This document shows positions 10,434-22,635 of a stretch of DNA of 64,000 nt, piece after piece. The translations under genes were made by a program, and so were the position numbers. Source of the stretch: Megaustenia siamemsis. Taxonomy: Eukaryota > Mollusca > Gastropoda > Stylommatophora > Ariophantidae. A model generated the notes under the pieces. The model saw nothing but the letters and a program-made list of their open reading frames with translations, had not been told where the DNA came from and searched no databases. Each line of letters starts with the position of its first letter. Positions within the stretch are counted from its first letter, which is position 1. The DNA lies in NCBI GenBank assembly GCA_032433765.1, contig JAVIAB010000073.1, positions 61,650,552-61,714,551 on the forward strand. Direction: 5' to 3'.

Positions 10434-11053
10434 ACTTGATGAACGATATTTATAAATAATGTCATCAAATGTAATGTTGCATCACACTACTCTTGCTATT
10501 TATTGGTTGGTATCCATGTATTTAGGCTTTACAAACATTTTTTTAAATACCAAACGTACTTGTCTTTTATCCTCTCTACATAACTAAATGAAGTAAGAAG
10601 CAATGAATAATTTATCGCAGTTTTTAATTTCATTAAAAAGCAATTATTTTATAATTGATAAATAACGATTTATTACTTCATTTAAATGTTAATAGTGTAT
10701 AAATAACAAAATAAAATAAAATATGGTCAATAATGTAATATTAATGCCAAGAAAAAAAACTAAAAATGTCAAAATTACATTGTCTGGTGTAACCCATAGT
10801 AAGTAATGCATTTTTAGACAAATATTGCTGAAAGTTCACTTTTGATTACGTCAGTTTTCAATGAAATCAATCACTGCAAACTTAAAATCGTATAAATATT
10901 GATGCAAATATGAGCATTATAATTTAATTTTCTGAAACATTTCGAGAAGAAAATCAGTTGGGAAGAGTCCAAAATAAACTATATGGGTCAATCGAATCAC
11001 TTAAAGCCTGACTTCATAAGAGAATTGAATCCTACTCTGATTGAGTCTTGATC

Positions 11054-11057
<4 letters not shown>
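10434..11057. other. Unassigned AT-rich DNA; short LINE-associated match at its end
   Basis: Mostly featureless AT-rich sequence. The stretch 10985-11057 (aatcacttaaa ... aatcctactctgattgagtc ... gatc) resembles 61668-61735, which follows a LINE ORF1 stop codon, so it is probably another repeat fragment. Confidence 0.4.

Positions 11058-11098
<41 letters not shown>
11058..11098. repeat. (GA)n microsatellite
   Basis: About 40 bp of GA dinucleotides abutting the LINE-associated fragment at 10985-11057. Confidence 0.96.
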
Positions 11099-11635
11099 AA
11101 AATAAAGAATAGCGAAGAACACGAAACAACAAAGGAGCGGATTTCATAAATTATATTTAAAATAGTTATATATATAAACACAAACACACACACAACAATC
11201 TTGATCCTGTGGACGACAGAAGAATCTACTTGATATAAAATAAGTTCAAATACAAAATCTCACAAAGAAAGTATAATAAAAGAATTTAAAACTAATAATC
11301 AATTACATGCTTGCATCAGAAAAATGGACAGAGCGAATGTTGGAGATTTCCGGCCTTTTAAAATTGATTTTCTAATTTGGCAAACCAGCCACAACATGCA
11401 ACACAATTTCCAAGATTTCTTTCTTATTATATTGTATATCTCTTTATCCTTATTAGTTAAATTATTAACGGTTTGTTCTGTACAGTGTTTGCATTTTGTG
11501 GACCAGTTCATCCGTTTCCAGTGCATCTTTCTTCGGGATTGTATACCGGTTTCGTTCACCTTCCTACAAAACATCTATATCATAGTTTTCTTTAAAAAGC
11601 AGTCACGGACCAGGCTAACGAGTGCATGTATATAC
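11099..11635. other. Unassigned AT-rich DNA upstream of the large array
   Basis: Single-copy AT-rich sequence with a short CA-rich patch at 11175-11195. The ORF starting at 11324 only becomes long by running into the 30-bp array. Confidence 0.4.
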
Positions 11636-12419
11636 TTGGAGGAGTGGAGTGAGGGGTACAAGGAGTTGGAGGAGTGGAGTGAGGGGTACAAGGAGTTGGA
11701 GGAGTGGAGTAAGGGGTACAAGGAGTTGGAGGAGTGGAGTAAGGGGTACAAGGAGTTGGAGGAGTGATGTAAGGGGTACAAGGAGTTGGAGGTGTGGTGT
11801 AAGGGGTACAAGGAGTTGGAGGTGTGGTGTAATGGGTACAAAGAGTTGGAGGTGTGGTGTAAGGGGTACAAGGAGTTGGAGGTGTGGTGTAAGGGGTACA
11901 CGGAGTTGGAGGTGTGGTGTAAGGGGTACAAGGAGTTGGAGGTGTGGTGTAATGGGTACAAGGAGTTGGAGGTGTGGTGTAAGGGGTACAAGGAGTTGGA
12001 GAAGTGATGTAAGGGGTACAAGGAGTTGGAGGAGTGGAGTAAGGGGTACAAGGAGTTGGAGGAGTGATGTAAGGGGTACAAGGAGTTGGAGGTGTGGTGT
12101 AAGGGGTACAAGGAGTTGGAGGTGTGGTGTAAGGGGTACAAGGAGTTGGAGGTGTGGTGTAATGGGTACAAGGAGTTGGAGGAGTGGTGTAAGGGGTACA
12201 AGGAGTTGGAGGTGTGGTGTAAGGGGTACAAGGAGTTGGAGGTGTGGTGTAATGGGTACAAGGAGTTGGAGGAGTGGTGTAAGGGGTACAAGGAGTTGGA
12301 GGAGTGGTGTAATGGGTACAAGGAGTTGGAGGTGTGGTGTAAGGGGTACAAGGAGTTGGAGGAGTGGTGTAAGGGGTACAAGGAGTTGGAGGTGTGGTGT
12401 AATGTGTACAAGGAGTTGG

Positions 12420-15400
12420 AGGAGTGGTGTAAGGGGTACAAGGAGTTGGAGGAGTGGTGTAAGAGGTACAAGGAGTTGGAGGAGTGGAGTAAGGGGTACA
12501 AGGAGTTGGAGGAGTGGTGTAAGGGGTACAAGGAGTTGGAAGAGTGGAGTAAGGGGTACAAGGAGTTGAAGATGTGGTGTAATGGGTACAAGGAGTTGGA
12601 GGTGTGGTGTAAGGGGTATAAGGAGTTGGAGGTGTGGTGTAAGGGGTACAAGGAGTTGGAGGTGTGGTGTAAGGGGTACAAGGAGTTGGAGGTGTGGTGT
12701 AAGGGGTACAAGGAGTTGAAGATGTGGTGTAATGGGTACAAGGAGTTGGAGGTGTGGTGTAAGGGTATAAGGAGTTGGAGGTGTGGTGTAAGGGGTACAA
12801 GGAGTTGGAGGTGTGGTGTAAGGGGTACAAGGAGTTGGAGGTGTGGTGTAAAGGGTACAAGGAGTTGAAGATGTGGTGTAATGGGTACAAGGAGTTGGAG
12901 GTGTGGTGTAAGGGTTACAAGGAGTTGGAGGTGTTGTGTAAGGGGTACAAGGAGTTGGAGGTGTGGTGTAAGGGGTACAAGGAGTTGGAAGTGTGGTGTA
13001 AGGGGTACAAAGAGTTGGAGGAGTGGTGTAAGGGGTACAAGGAGTTGGAGGAGTGGTGTAAGGGGTACAAGGAGTTGGAGGTGTGGTGTAAGGGGTACAA
13101 GGAGTTGGAGGTGTAGTGTAAGGGGTGCAAAGAGTTGGAGGAGTGATGTAAGGGGTACAAGGAGTTGGAGGTGTAGTGTAAGGGGTACAAGGAGTTGGAG
13201 GTGTAGTGTAAGGGGTACAAGGAGTTGGAGGTGTGGTGTAAGGGGTACACGGAGTTGGAGGTGTAGTGTAAGGGGTGCAAAGAGTTGGAGGTGTGGAGTA
13301 AGGGTTACAAGGAGTTGGAGGTGTAGTGTAAGGGGTGCAAAGAGTTGGAGGTGTGGTGTAAGGGTTACAAGGAGTTGGAGGTGTAGTGTAAGGGGTACAA
13401 GGAGTTGGAGGTGTAGTGTAAGGGGTACAAGGAGTTGGAGGTGTGGTGTAAGGGGTACAAGGAGTTGGAGGTGTAGTGTAAGGGGTGCAAAGAGTTGGAG
13501 GAGTGATGTAAGGGGTACAAGGAGTTGGAGGTGTAGTGTAAGGGGTGCAAAGAGTTGGAGGAGGGATGTAAGGGGTACAAGGAGTTGGAGGTGTAGTGTA
13601 AGGGGTACAAAGAGTTGGAGGTGTGGTGTAAGGGTTACAAGGAGTTGGAGGTGTGGTGTAAGGGGTACAAGGAGTTGGAGGTGTGGTGTAATGGGTAGAA
13701 GGAGTTGGAGGAGTGGTGTAAGGGGTACAAGGAGTTGGGGGTGTGGTGTAAGTGGTACAAGGAGTTAGAGGTGTGGTGTAAGGGGTACAAGGAGTTGGAG
13801 GAGTGGTGTAAGGGGTACAAGGAGTTGGAGGAGTGGCGTAAGGGGTACAAGGAGTTGGAGGAGTGGCGTAAGGAGTACAAGGAGTTGGAGGAGTGGCGTA
13901 AGGGGTACAAGGAGTTGGAGGTGTGGTGTAAGGGGTACATGGAATTGGAGGTGTGGAGTAAGAGGTACAAGGAGTTGTAGGTGTGGTGTAAGGGGTACAA
14001 GGAGTTGAAGGTGTGGTGTAAGGGGTACAAGGAGTTGGAGGAGTGGTGTAAGGGGTACACGGAATTGGAGGTGTGGAGTATGAGTTACAAGGAATTGTAG
14101 GTGTGGTGTAAGGGGTACAAGGAGTTGAAGGTGTGGTGTAAGGGGTACAAGGAGTTGGAGGTGTGGTATAAGAGGTACAAGGAGTTGGAGGAGTGGAGTA
14201 AGGGGTAGAAGGAGTTGGAGGTATAGTGTAAGAGGTACAAGGAGTTGGAAGAATGGAGTAAGGGGTACAAGGAGTTGGGGGTGTGGCGTAGGGGTACAAG
14301 GAGTTGGAGGAGTGAAGTAAGGGGTAGAAGGAGTTGGAGGTATAGTGTAAGAGGTACAAGGAGTTGGAGGAGTGGAGTAAGGGGTACAAGGAGTTGGGGG
14401 TGTGGCGTAAGGGGTACAAGGAGTTGGAGGAGTGGAGTAAGGGGTACAAGGTGTTGGAGGAGTGGAGTAAGGGGTACAAGGAGTTGGAGGTGTGGCGTAA
14501 GGGGTACAAGGAGTTGGAGGAGTGGAGTAAGGGGTACAAGGTGTTGGAGGAGTGGAGTAAGGGGTACAAGGAGTTGGAGGAGTGGTGTAAGGGGTACAAG
14601 GAGTTGGAGGAGTGGTGTAAGAGGTACAAGGAGTTGGAGGAGTGGAGTAAGGGGTACAAGGAGTTGGAGGAGTGGTGTAAGGGGTACAAGGAGTTGGAAG
14701 AGTGGAGTAAGGTGTACAAGGAGTTGAAGATGTGGTGTAATGGGTACAAGGAGTTGGAGGTGTGGTGTAAGGGGTATAAGGAGTTGGAGGTGTGGTGTAA
14801 GGGGTACAAGGAGTTGGAGGTGTGGTGTAAGGGGTACAAGGAGTTGGAGGTGTGGTGTAAGGGGTACAAGGAGTTGAAGATGTGGTGTAATGGGTACAAG
14901 GAGTTGGAGGTGTGGTGTAAGGGGTATAAGGAGTTGGAGGTGTGGTGTAAGGGGTACAAGGAGTTGGAGGTGTGGTGTAAGGGGTACAAGGAGTTGGAGG
15001 TGTGGTGTAAAGGGTACAAGGAGTTGAAGATGTGGTGTAATGGGTACAAGGAGTTGGAGGTGTGGTGTAAGGGTTACAAGGAGTTGGAGGTGTGGTGTAA
15101 GGGGTACAAGGAGTTGGAGGTGTGGTGTAAGGGGTACAAGGAGTTGGAAGTGTGGTGTAAGGGGTACAAAGAGTTGGAGGAGTGGTGTAAGGGGTACAAG
15201 GAGTTGGAGGAGTGGTGTAAGGGGTACAAGGAGTTGGAGGTGTGGTGTAAGGGGTACAAGGAGTTGGAGGTGTAGTGTAAGGGGTGCAAAGAGTTGGAGG
15301 AGTGATGTAAGGGGTACAAGGAGTTGGAGGTGTAGTGTAAGGGGTACAAGGAGTTGGAGGTGTAGTGTAAGGGGTACAAGGAGTTGGAGGTGTGGTGTAA

Positions 15401-16720
15401 GGGGTACACGGAGTTGGAGGTGTAGTGTAAGGGGTGCAAAGAGTTGGAGGTGTGGTGTAAGGGTTACAAGGAGTTGGAGGTGTAAGTGTTGGAGGTGTGG
15501 TGTGTTACAAGGAGTTGGAGGTGTAGTGTGTACAAGGAGTTGGAGGTGTAGTGTTACAAGGAGTTGGAGGTGTAGTGTAAGGGGTACAAGGAGTTGGAGG
15601 TGTAGTGTAAGGGGTACAAGGAGTTGGAGGTGTGGTGTAAGGGGTACAAGGAGTTGGAGGTGTGTGTGTAGAGTTGGGTAAGGGAAGGAGTGTAAGGGGG
15701 AGGAGTGGTGTAAGGGGTACAAGGAGTTGGAGGTGTGGTGTAAGGGTACAAGGAGTTGGAGGTGTGGTGTAATGGGTAGAAGGAGTTGGAGGAGTGGTGT
15801 AAGGGGTACAAGGAGTTGGGGTGTGGTGTAAGTGGTACAAGGAGTTGGAGGTGTGGTGTAATGGTAGAAGGAGTTGGAGGAGTGGTGTAAGGGGTACAAG
15901 GAGGAGTTGGAGTTAGGTGTGGTGTAAGGGGTACAAGGAGTTGGAGGAGTGGTGTAAGGGGTACAAGGAGTTGGAGGAGTGGCGTAAGGGTACAAGGAGT
16001 TGGAGGAGTGGCGTAAGGAGTACAAGGAGTTGGAGGAGTGGCGTAAGGGGTACAAGGAGTTGGAGGTGTGGTGTAAGGGGTACATGGAATTGGAGGTGTG
16101 GAGTAAGAGGTACAAGGAGTTGTAGGTGTGGTGTAAGGGGTACAAGGAGTTGAAGGTGTGGTGTAAGGGGTACAAGGAGTTGGAGGAGTGGTGTAAGGGG
16201 TACACGGAATTGGAGGTGTGGAGTATGAGTTACAAGGAATTGTAGGTGTGGTGTAAGGGGTACAAGGAGTTGAAGGTGTGGTGTAAGGGGTACAAGGAGT
16301 TGGAGGTGTGGTATAAGAGGTACAAGGAGTTGGAGGAGTGGAGTAAGGGGTAGAAGGAGTTGGAGGTATAGTGTAAGAGGTACAAGGAGTTGGAAGAATG
16401 GAGTAAGGGGTACAAGGAGTTGGGGGTGTGGCGTAGGGGTACAAGGAGTTGGAGGAGTGAAGTAAGGGGTAGAAGGAGTTGGAGGTATAGTGTAAGAGGT
16501 ACAAGGAGTTGGAGGAGTGGAGTAAGGGGTACAAGGAGTTGGGGGTGTGGCGTAAGGGGTACAAGGAGTTGGAGGAGTGGAGTAAGGGGTACAAGGTGTT
16601 GGAGGAGTGGAGTAAGGGGTACAAGGAGTTGGAGGTGTGGCGTAAGGGGTACAAGGAGTTGGAGGAGTGGAGTAAGGGGTACAAGGTGTTGGAGGAGTGG
16701 AGTAAGGGGTACTAGGAGTT
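12420..16720. repeat. ~2.15-kb tandem segmental duplication inside the 30-bp array
   Basis: The variant pattern of units in 12420-14578 recurs in order in 14579-16720. Markers include gaagatg at 12568 and 14726 (offset 2158) and the shortened cgtaggggtacaagg unit at 14287 and 16432 (offset 2145). The 13-bp change of offset comes from indels confined to 15480-15920. A single unequal exchange or replication-slippage event would explain it. Confidence 0.8.
15480..15920. repeat. Irregular, indel-rich segment of the 30-bp array
   Basis: Here the 30-bp register breaks repeatedly (gtgtaagtgttggagg, gtgtgtgtagagttgggtaa, ggaggagttggagttagg). The corresponding part of the first duplicate, around 13330-13770, is perfectly regular. 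Either local degeneration or assembly/consensus error in a long repeat; I lean to the latter. Confidence 0.7.
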
Positions 16721-17150
16721 GGAGGAGTGGAGTAAGGGGTACAAGGAGTTGGAGGAGTGGTGTAAGGGTACAAGGAGTTGAAGGTGTGGTGTAAAGGGTA
16801 TAAGGAGTTGGAGGAGTGGAGTAAGGGGTACAAGGAGTTGGAGGAGTGGTGTAAGGGCACAATGAGTTGGAGGAATGGAGGAAGGAGTACAAGGAGTTGG
16901 AGGTGTGGTGTAAGGGGTACAAGGAAATGGAGGAGTGGTGTAAGGAGTACAATGAGTTGGAGGTGTGGTGTAAAGGGTACAAGAGTTGGAGGAGTGGTGT
17001 AAGTGGTACAAGAGTTGGAGGAGTGGAGCAAGGGATACAAGGATTTGAAATGTGGTGTAAGGGGTACAACGAGTTGGAGGAGTGGAGTAAAGGGTACAAA
17101 GAGTTGGAGGAGTGGTGTAAGGGGTACAAGGAGTTGTAGGAGTGGAGTAA

Positions 17151-18124
17151 AGGGTTTGGTAGAATGGTGCAGGAGTAGGAGAAGTATTGTTGGAATGAAC
17201 GAACACAATTTAAAGAATGTTATCTATTAGATTTGATTCCTTTTATTATGGCCTGCATTTTGTTAATTATATGTAGTAAAAATATAAATTACATGTGACT
17301 CTCTCTGTTGCTATGGTCAACTTAGAAAGTCATCTATATTTGCTGTAGATTTCTGACGTAAACGCAGGCTTTTGCCCATTGGATACATTACTCTCTCTCT
17401 CTCTCTAACTATTGCTCTCTCATTATTTTTTTCCCTCTATTTCTTTCCCTCTGATTTACATTAACGAACACACAACAATTTCTTCCTCCCTTCTTTACGA
17501 TACAATAATTTCCTGAACTTGCTTTTGTCTCTCTCCTCTCTCCCTCTCTCCACACAAAATATTTCCTAACACACACACACAGTATTTTCTCTGACGTTAT
17601 CTCTTACTCTCTGATAATTCTCTCTTGTCTTACCTTTCCTTACGTTGTCTACTTCCCTTATTCTCCCTGCCCTCTTAATCTCTTCTCACTCTGTGACTCA
17701 TTCTTTCTTTCTATTATATAACTCTCTTCTTGTGTTGTCATTCACAAATTCTTGTTCTCTCATCCACATAGACCGTGCCTCGCAATCTTCTCGGCCCCCT
17801 TCTTTCCCTTTCATTTTCGCAGTAAATGCCTTCTGTACTTTTGTTGGATGAACCACTTGTGACTAATTCGATCAGACAGTCCGGCTCGCCTTCATCGTGG
17901 CTAAAGTCTTCTTATATCTCCTCCCATTCTCTTGTTACTCGCCTGAGACGGTTGGAAATTTGTTTTCTTGCGTTGATTAGAATAATAGTGTTTTCTTACA
18001 TTCAAGGAGAGTGTACCAGTGACGTATACAGCTAGTATAACCTTCATGGTATGATTCATCCACAAACAATTGGAAACATTGCTGGCATTAACACATATAT
18101 GCTGTATAATAAGACACTACGAGC
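17151..18124. other. Unassigned DNA, pyrimidine-rich
   Basis: CT-rich low-complexity DNA with a (CT)n run at 17391-17408 and a CA patch near 17570. Two ORFs (17645-17851, 17826-18035) lack any support. Confidence 0.4.
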
Positions 18125-18800
18125 AGACATATCTACATCAGCAGGGATATCTACACCAGCCCAGCAGGGATATCTACAACAGCAGGGATATCGACAACAG
18201 CAGGGATATCGACAACAGCAGGCATTACATAAGCAGACATATCTACATCAGCAGGGATATTTACATCAGCAGGTATATCTACATCAGCAGGTATATCTAC
18301 ATCAGCAGGTATATCTACATCAGCAGTGATATCTACATCAGCAGGGATATTTACATCAGCAGGGATATCTACATCAGCAGGGATATTTACATCAGCAGGG
18401 ATATTTACATCAGCAGGTATATCTACATCAGCAGGGATATTTACATCAGCAGGTATATCTACATCAGCTGGGATATTTACATCAGCAGTTATATATATAC
18501 ATCAGCAGGTATATCTACATCAGCAGGCATATCTACATCAGCAGGTATATCTACATCAGCAGGTATATCTACATCAGCAGGGATATTTACATCAGCAGGT
18601 ATTTCTACATCAGCAGGCATATCTACATCAGCAGGAAATTTTACATCAGCAGGTATATCTACATCAGCAGGCATATCTACATCAGCAGGGATATCTACAT
18701 CAGCAGTGATATTTACATCAGCAGGGAATTTTACATCAGCAGGTATATCTACATCAGCAGACATATCTACATCAGCAGGGAATTTTACATCAGCAGGAGT
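18125..18800. repeat. 18-bp minisatellite, ~37 copies
   Basis: Units of 18 bp (atatctacatcagcaggt) with variants ggatatttac, gcatatc and gaaattttac. All three plus frames remain open (peptides such as GISTSA, AYLHQQ, DIYISR); by-products of a period divisible by three. Confidence 0.93.
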
Positions 18801-19164
18801 TAATGTGAAATTCCCAGTCTAAAATTGTAAATCGTTAAAAGGAAAACTAGTAGCTGGAAAATAAACCAGACGAGAAGATTTGAGCTCTAGTGGCTTTCTG
18901 CTGGCTAGAAATTCTTCCATTTCCGGAATCCTTACGCAGGTGAAGGCGCCAGGTGTCAAGGTCACGAGATTCACTTTCAGCTCTTGAATCTGAGCTCTCA
19001 TACATCGTTCTCTCTCCCGGCTGGGGAGAGGTGTAGAGGAGGAGTTAGAGAGAGAGGAGGTGGGACCTCAATTGCACAGTTTGATGCGATGTTTTGAAGT
19101 AACTGGATATCCGATTTGATGTATCTGTATCCCAATCATTTCTGCTTTCTCAAACTGTGCTCAC
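18801..19164. other. Unassigned unique sequence
   Basis: Short single-copy stretch between two arrays, with a GA-rich patch at 19020-19060. No gene seen. Confidence 0.4.
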
Positions 19165-20090
19165 GGCCCCCCCCCCCCCCATTTGATATTACTGTAACCC
19201 CCCTCCACCGTACTAGAGATTACTGTAAACTCCCCCCCCCCCGTACTAGTGATTACTGTTAACCCCCCCCCCCCCGTACTAGAAATTACTGTAAACCCCC
19301 CCACCCCCGTACAAGAGATTACTGTACCCCCCATACTAGAGATTACTATAACCCCACCCCCCCCCTTCCATACTAGAGATTACTGTAACCCCCCCCGTAC
19401 TAAAGATTACTGTAACTCTCCCCCCCCGTATTAGAGATTACTGTAAACCCCCCCCCCCCCCCGTACTAGAGATTACTGTAACTCCTTCCCCGTACTAGAG
19501 ATCACTGTGACTCCCCCCCCGTACTAGAGATTACTGTAACCCCCCCGCCCCCCGTACTAGAGATTACTGTAACTCCCCCTCTCTCGTACTAGAGATTACT
19601 GTAACTCCCCCCCCCCCCGTACTAGAGATTACTGTAACTCCCTCCCCGTACTAGAGATTACTGTGCCCCCCTCCCCGTACTAGAGATTACTGTAACTCCC
19701 CCCCCCTCGTACTAGAGATTACTGTAACTCCCCCCGTACTAGAGATTACTGTAACTCCCCCTCTCTCGTACTAGAGATTACTGTAACTCCCCCTCTCCCG
19801 TACTAGAGATTACTGTAACTCCCCCTCTCCCGTACTAGAGATTACTGTAACTCCCCCTCTCCCGTACTAGAGATTACTGTAACTCCCCCCCCCTCGTACT
19901 AGAGATTACTGTAACTCCCCCCGTACTAGCGATTACTGTAACTCCCCCTCTCCCGTACTAGAGATTACTGTAACTCCCCCTCTCCCGTACTAGAGATTAC
20001 TGTAACTCCCCCTCTCCCGTACTAGAGATTACTGTAACTCCTCCTCTCCCGTACTAAAGATTACTGTAACTCTCCCCCCCCACCCCTTTT
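19165..20090. repeat. ~32-bp minisatellite with poly-C tracts, ~28 copies
   Basis: Each unit has a constant block (gtactagagattactgtaac) and a variable C-rich block of 6-16 bases, either pure C or ccccctctccc. Left-hand units have the longer pure-C runs; right-hand units are more uniform. The homopolymers make exact lengths uncertain in any sequencing technology. The minus strand is a series of G runs. Confidence 0.93.
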
Positions 20091-21210
20091 TCCCCCATTT
20101 CTTCATCATTAGGTCCCTTATTTAACATCCGATGTCACAACCAGAGACCAGTAGCAGCCAGTTAAATGTTGGCTGATTGAGTTGTCACCTGATATGTTCA
20201 GTCCTTAGAATGACATGTTGAAAAGGTCAGCATGAAGAAAGATCAACAACAGAACTCATTTATGCACCAATGACCTAACAATGGAGCACATGATCGCGTC
20301 CATGACTACAACACAAACTGGTGGTAATGTTTACACGCGTCAGATTTTATTTGGTTCGCTTTCTACATCTCATGTCGTTTAGAAACGCCAGTGAATATAA
20401 ACTGTAGCAAATAAATAGATTTTGCGCTTTTGGGAAAATAAAATAACATGTAGCAATTCCTGGATCTTACTTAAGCTGTTCACAATCTCTGGAATGCTGA
20501 ACAGAATTTGCCTGTTTCAGTGAGTAACACTGCTTTTAACATTCAGTGTGATTAGGAAAAAAAAATATGAGAAGAAAAGCGAAATGGCAACACTGACATC
20601 AGGAAAAATTAAGCTAATCGGGAAATTGTGGCAACATTTGTGGTCAACATTTAGCTTAAAGCCAAGTACCACGCGTGGGCAGAAGTTATTGTTAACAAAC
20701 ATCCTGAGTAGGAAACAAAGACGTTATTATCGAACGTCCGTATCGTCACACCTCCCTGTGGAACGTAACAGCTGCGAATAGGTGGTGACTAATTTGTATT
20801 CTATTCACGGGACTACGGTTGATTTCACTGCCTCGTTTACCACTCTCCTACAGGCGATAGCTAAATGTCCTTGTTTTCCTGCCACGTTGGGGGTTTTAGG
20901 ATGATCATTGTTCGCTTATATTGTGCGTCGGATTCAGGGAAAGAAAAGAACAAATCAATACAAAAGTTCTTAAATCATTAGCTCTTACAAGACAAGAAAG
21001 GTACTAAATAAGAGGAAACCATCAAAACGCATTAGTTTGGTAAAGAGACACATGTCACTTCATCAAAGGCCAATAGAAAAAATGACACGAAGGTACATAA
21101 CTAAGCATTGTCATTAGGAAGGAAATAGATCAGGACAACAAAACTTCGTCGTTACTAAAGCTATAGGCTAGAAATCATGGAGATTCACTGTAGGCACTAT
21201 TTTATTCAAG
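20091..21210. other. Unassigned DNA with a possible decayed LINE tail
   Basis: Mostly single-copy. 20225-20320 (agatcaacaacagaactcat ... acatgatcgcgtccatgac) resembles the end of LINE family 2 (for example 10335-10400 and the reverse complement of 51930-52000), but is strongly diverged. ORFs at 20517-20781 have no recognisable domain. Confidence 0.35.
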
Positions 21211-21662
21211 GGCTTCACTTTGTCTAACTTGATCATGATTGTTCATTATTGTGGCTTCACTTTGTCTAAATTGATCATGATTGTTCATTATTGCGGCTTC
21301 ACTTTGTCTAACTTGATAATGATTGTTCATTATTGCGGCTTCACTTTGTCTAACTTGATCATGATTGTTCATTATTGTGGCTTCACTTTGTCTAACTTGA
21401 TCATGATTGTTCATTATTGTGGCTTCACTTTGTCTAACTTGATCATGATTGTTCATTATTGTGGCTTCACTTTGTCTAACTTGATCATGATTGTTCATTA
21501 TTGTGGCTTCACTTTGTCTAACTTGATCATGATTGTTCATTATTGCGGCTTCACTTTGTCTAACTTGATCATGATTGTTCATTATTGTGGCTTCACTTTG
21601 TTCTAACTTGATCATGATTGTTCATTATTGTGGCTTCACTTTGTCTAACTTGATCATGATTG
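21211..21662. repeat. 42-bp minisatellite, ~10.7 copies
   Basis: Highly uniform 42-bp units starting ggcttcactttgtctaactt. ORFs of 128 and 137 codons on opposite strands are by-products (42 is divisible by 3). Confidence 0.93.
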
Positions 21663-21737
21663 TTAGAGTTTACACCACAGCACCTCGACCAAACACACAC
21701 AAGTGTACAGTTGCCTTCAGGATGATGTACATACACT

Positions 21738-21960
21738 GATGGTTTCATTAGATGATGAAATGTACTCACATTAATGGTTTCAGTAGATGCTGAAATGTAC
21801 TCACATTAATGATTTCAGTAGATGATGAAATGTACGTACATTAATGGTTTCAGTAGATGATGAAATGTACGCACATTAATGGTTTCAGTAGATGATGAAA
21901 TGTACGCACATTAATGGTTTCAGTAGATGATGAAATGTACGCACATTAATGGTTTCAGTA
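21738..21960. repeat. 35-bp minisatellite, ~6 copies
   Basis: Units of 35 bp (atggtttcagtagatgatga then aatgtacgcacatta), ending just before the fold-back element. Confidence 0.9.
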
Positions 21961-21979
21961 GCCTACTAAAGTGCACATA

Positions 21980-22492
21980 AGCGAATCAATTCAGAGGAAG
22001 AGGTATGTTTACAGCACTCGGAAAAATTGACAAATAATCAACAACAGAAAAAAAGATGGACCAAAGCAGGATCGAACCCGTACTAAGTGGCACAGCGCCT
22101 TGCCACAAAAAGCCAAACGCCAGGGAACACTGAAACTCAGCTAACTATGTAATTAGCTTCGTATCTGTATTTATTAGATACACTATGTATTTCCGAGATG
22201 TGATCGGGACCTTATGCTATAGTCATGAGAACACCTGCGCGAAAAGACATTACCTACGAAGCTAATTACTTAGCTGAGTGGCAGTGTTCCCTAGCGCTTG
22301 GCTTTTCGTGGCAAGGCGCTGTGCCACTGAGTACAGGCTCGATCCTGCTTTAGTTCATATTTTTTTCTGTTGTTAATTATTTGTCAATTTTTCCGAGTGC
22401 TGTAAACATACCTCTTCCTCTGAATTGATTCGCTGATTATCGCCTCGGAAGTTTCCCTCTATAATAATATTCATTTATTATTATTTGTCTTC
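21980..22492. mobile_element. Fold-back element: two head-to-head tRNA-derived SINE arms
   Basis: The left arm (about 21980-22171) is the inverted copy of the right arm (about 22253-22434), with a ~80-bp loop. The right arm read on the plus strand is SINE-like: A box tagctgagtggc at 22271-22282, B box aggctcgatcctg at 22335-22347, a body, and an AT-rich tail at 22435-22492. The left arm has the same order on the minus strand, with a decayed A box (tagctgagtttc) and no tail. A 10-bp direct repeat (agtgcacata) at 21970-21979 and 22493-22502 bounds the whole structure, so it inserted as one unit. A related copy is at 37375-37955. Confidence 0.85.
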
Positions 22493-22635
22493 AGTGCACA
22501 TACTTAGCTCGCCCATGCAGTGATTCATTCCTGAAGGATAGACGTTATATTTGAAGTTACACTCTCAAGACTGCTGTTATACACTCGACATGCATTCGTT
22601 GCATGCTACATACATGATGTCATCGCCGTTGAATA

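Larger units (their letters stand above)
11636..17150. repeat. 30-bp G-rich minisatellite, ~184 copies
   Basis: A 5.5-kb array of 30-bp units (a typical unit is 12091-12120, reading ggtgtggtgtaaggggtaca then aggagttgga). Variants mark position: gtg/gag, ggtgt/gagtg, aaggggt/aatgggt, tggag/tgaag. A 150-bp (5-unit) higher-order repeat is marked by gaagatgtggtgtaatgggt near 12568, 12718, 12868, 14726, 14876 and 15026. The plus strand is purine/G-rich with several GG runs per unit. All frames stay open for hundreds of codons on both strands (up to 1144 codons antisense) because 30 is divisible by 3; I do not regard these as genes. Confidence 0.95.

Noticed and set aside
11615..15049. 1144-codon antisense ORF rich in Thr/Pro and Leu, mucin-like
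   Set aside because: It is the 30-bp minisatellite read in one frame; frames on both strands are equally open, and the peptide changes type when the frame shifts.
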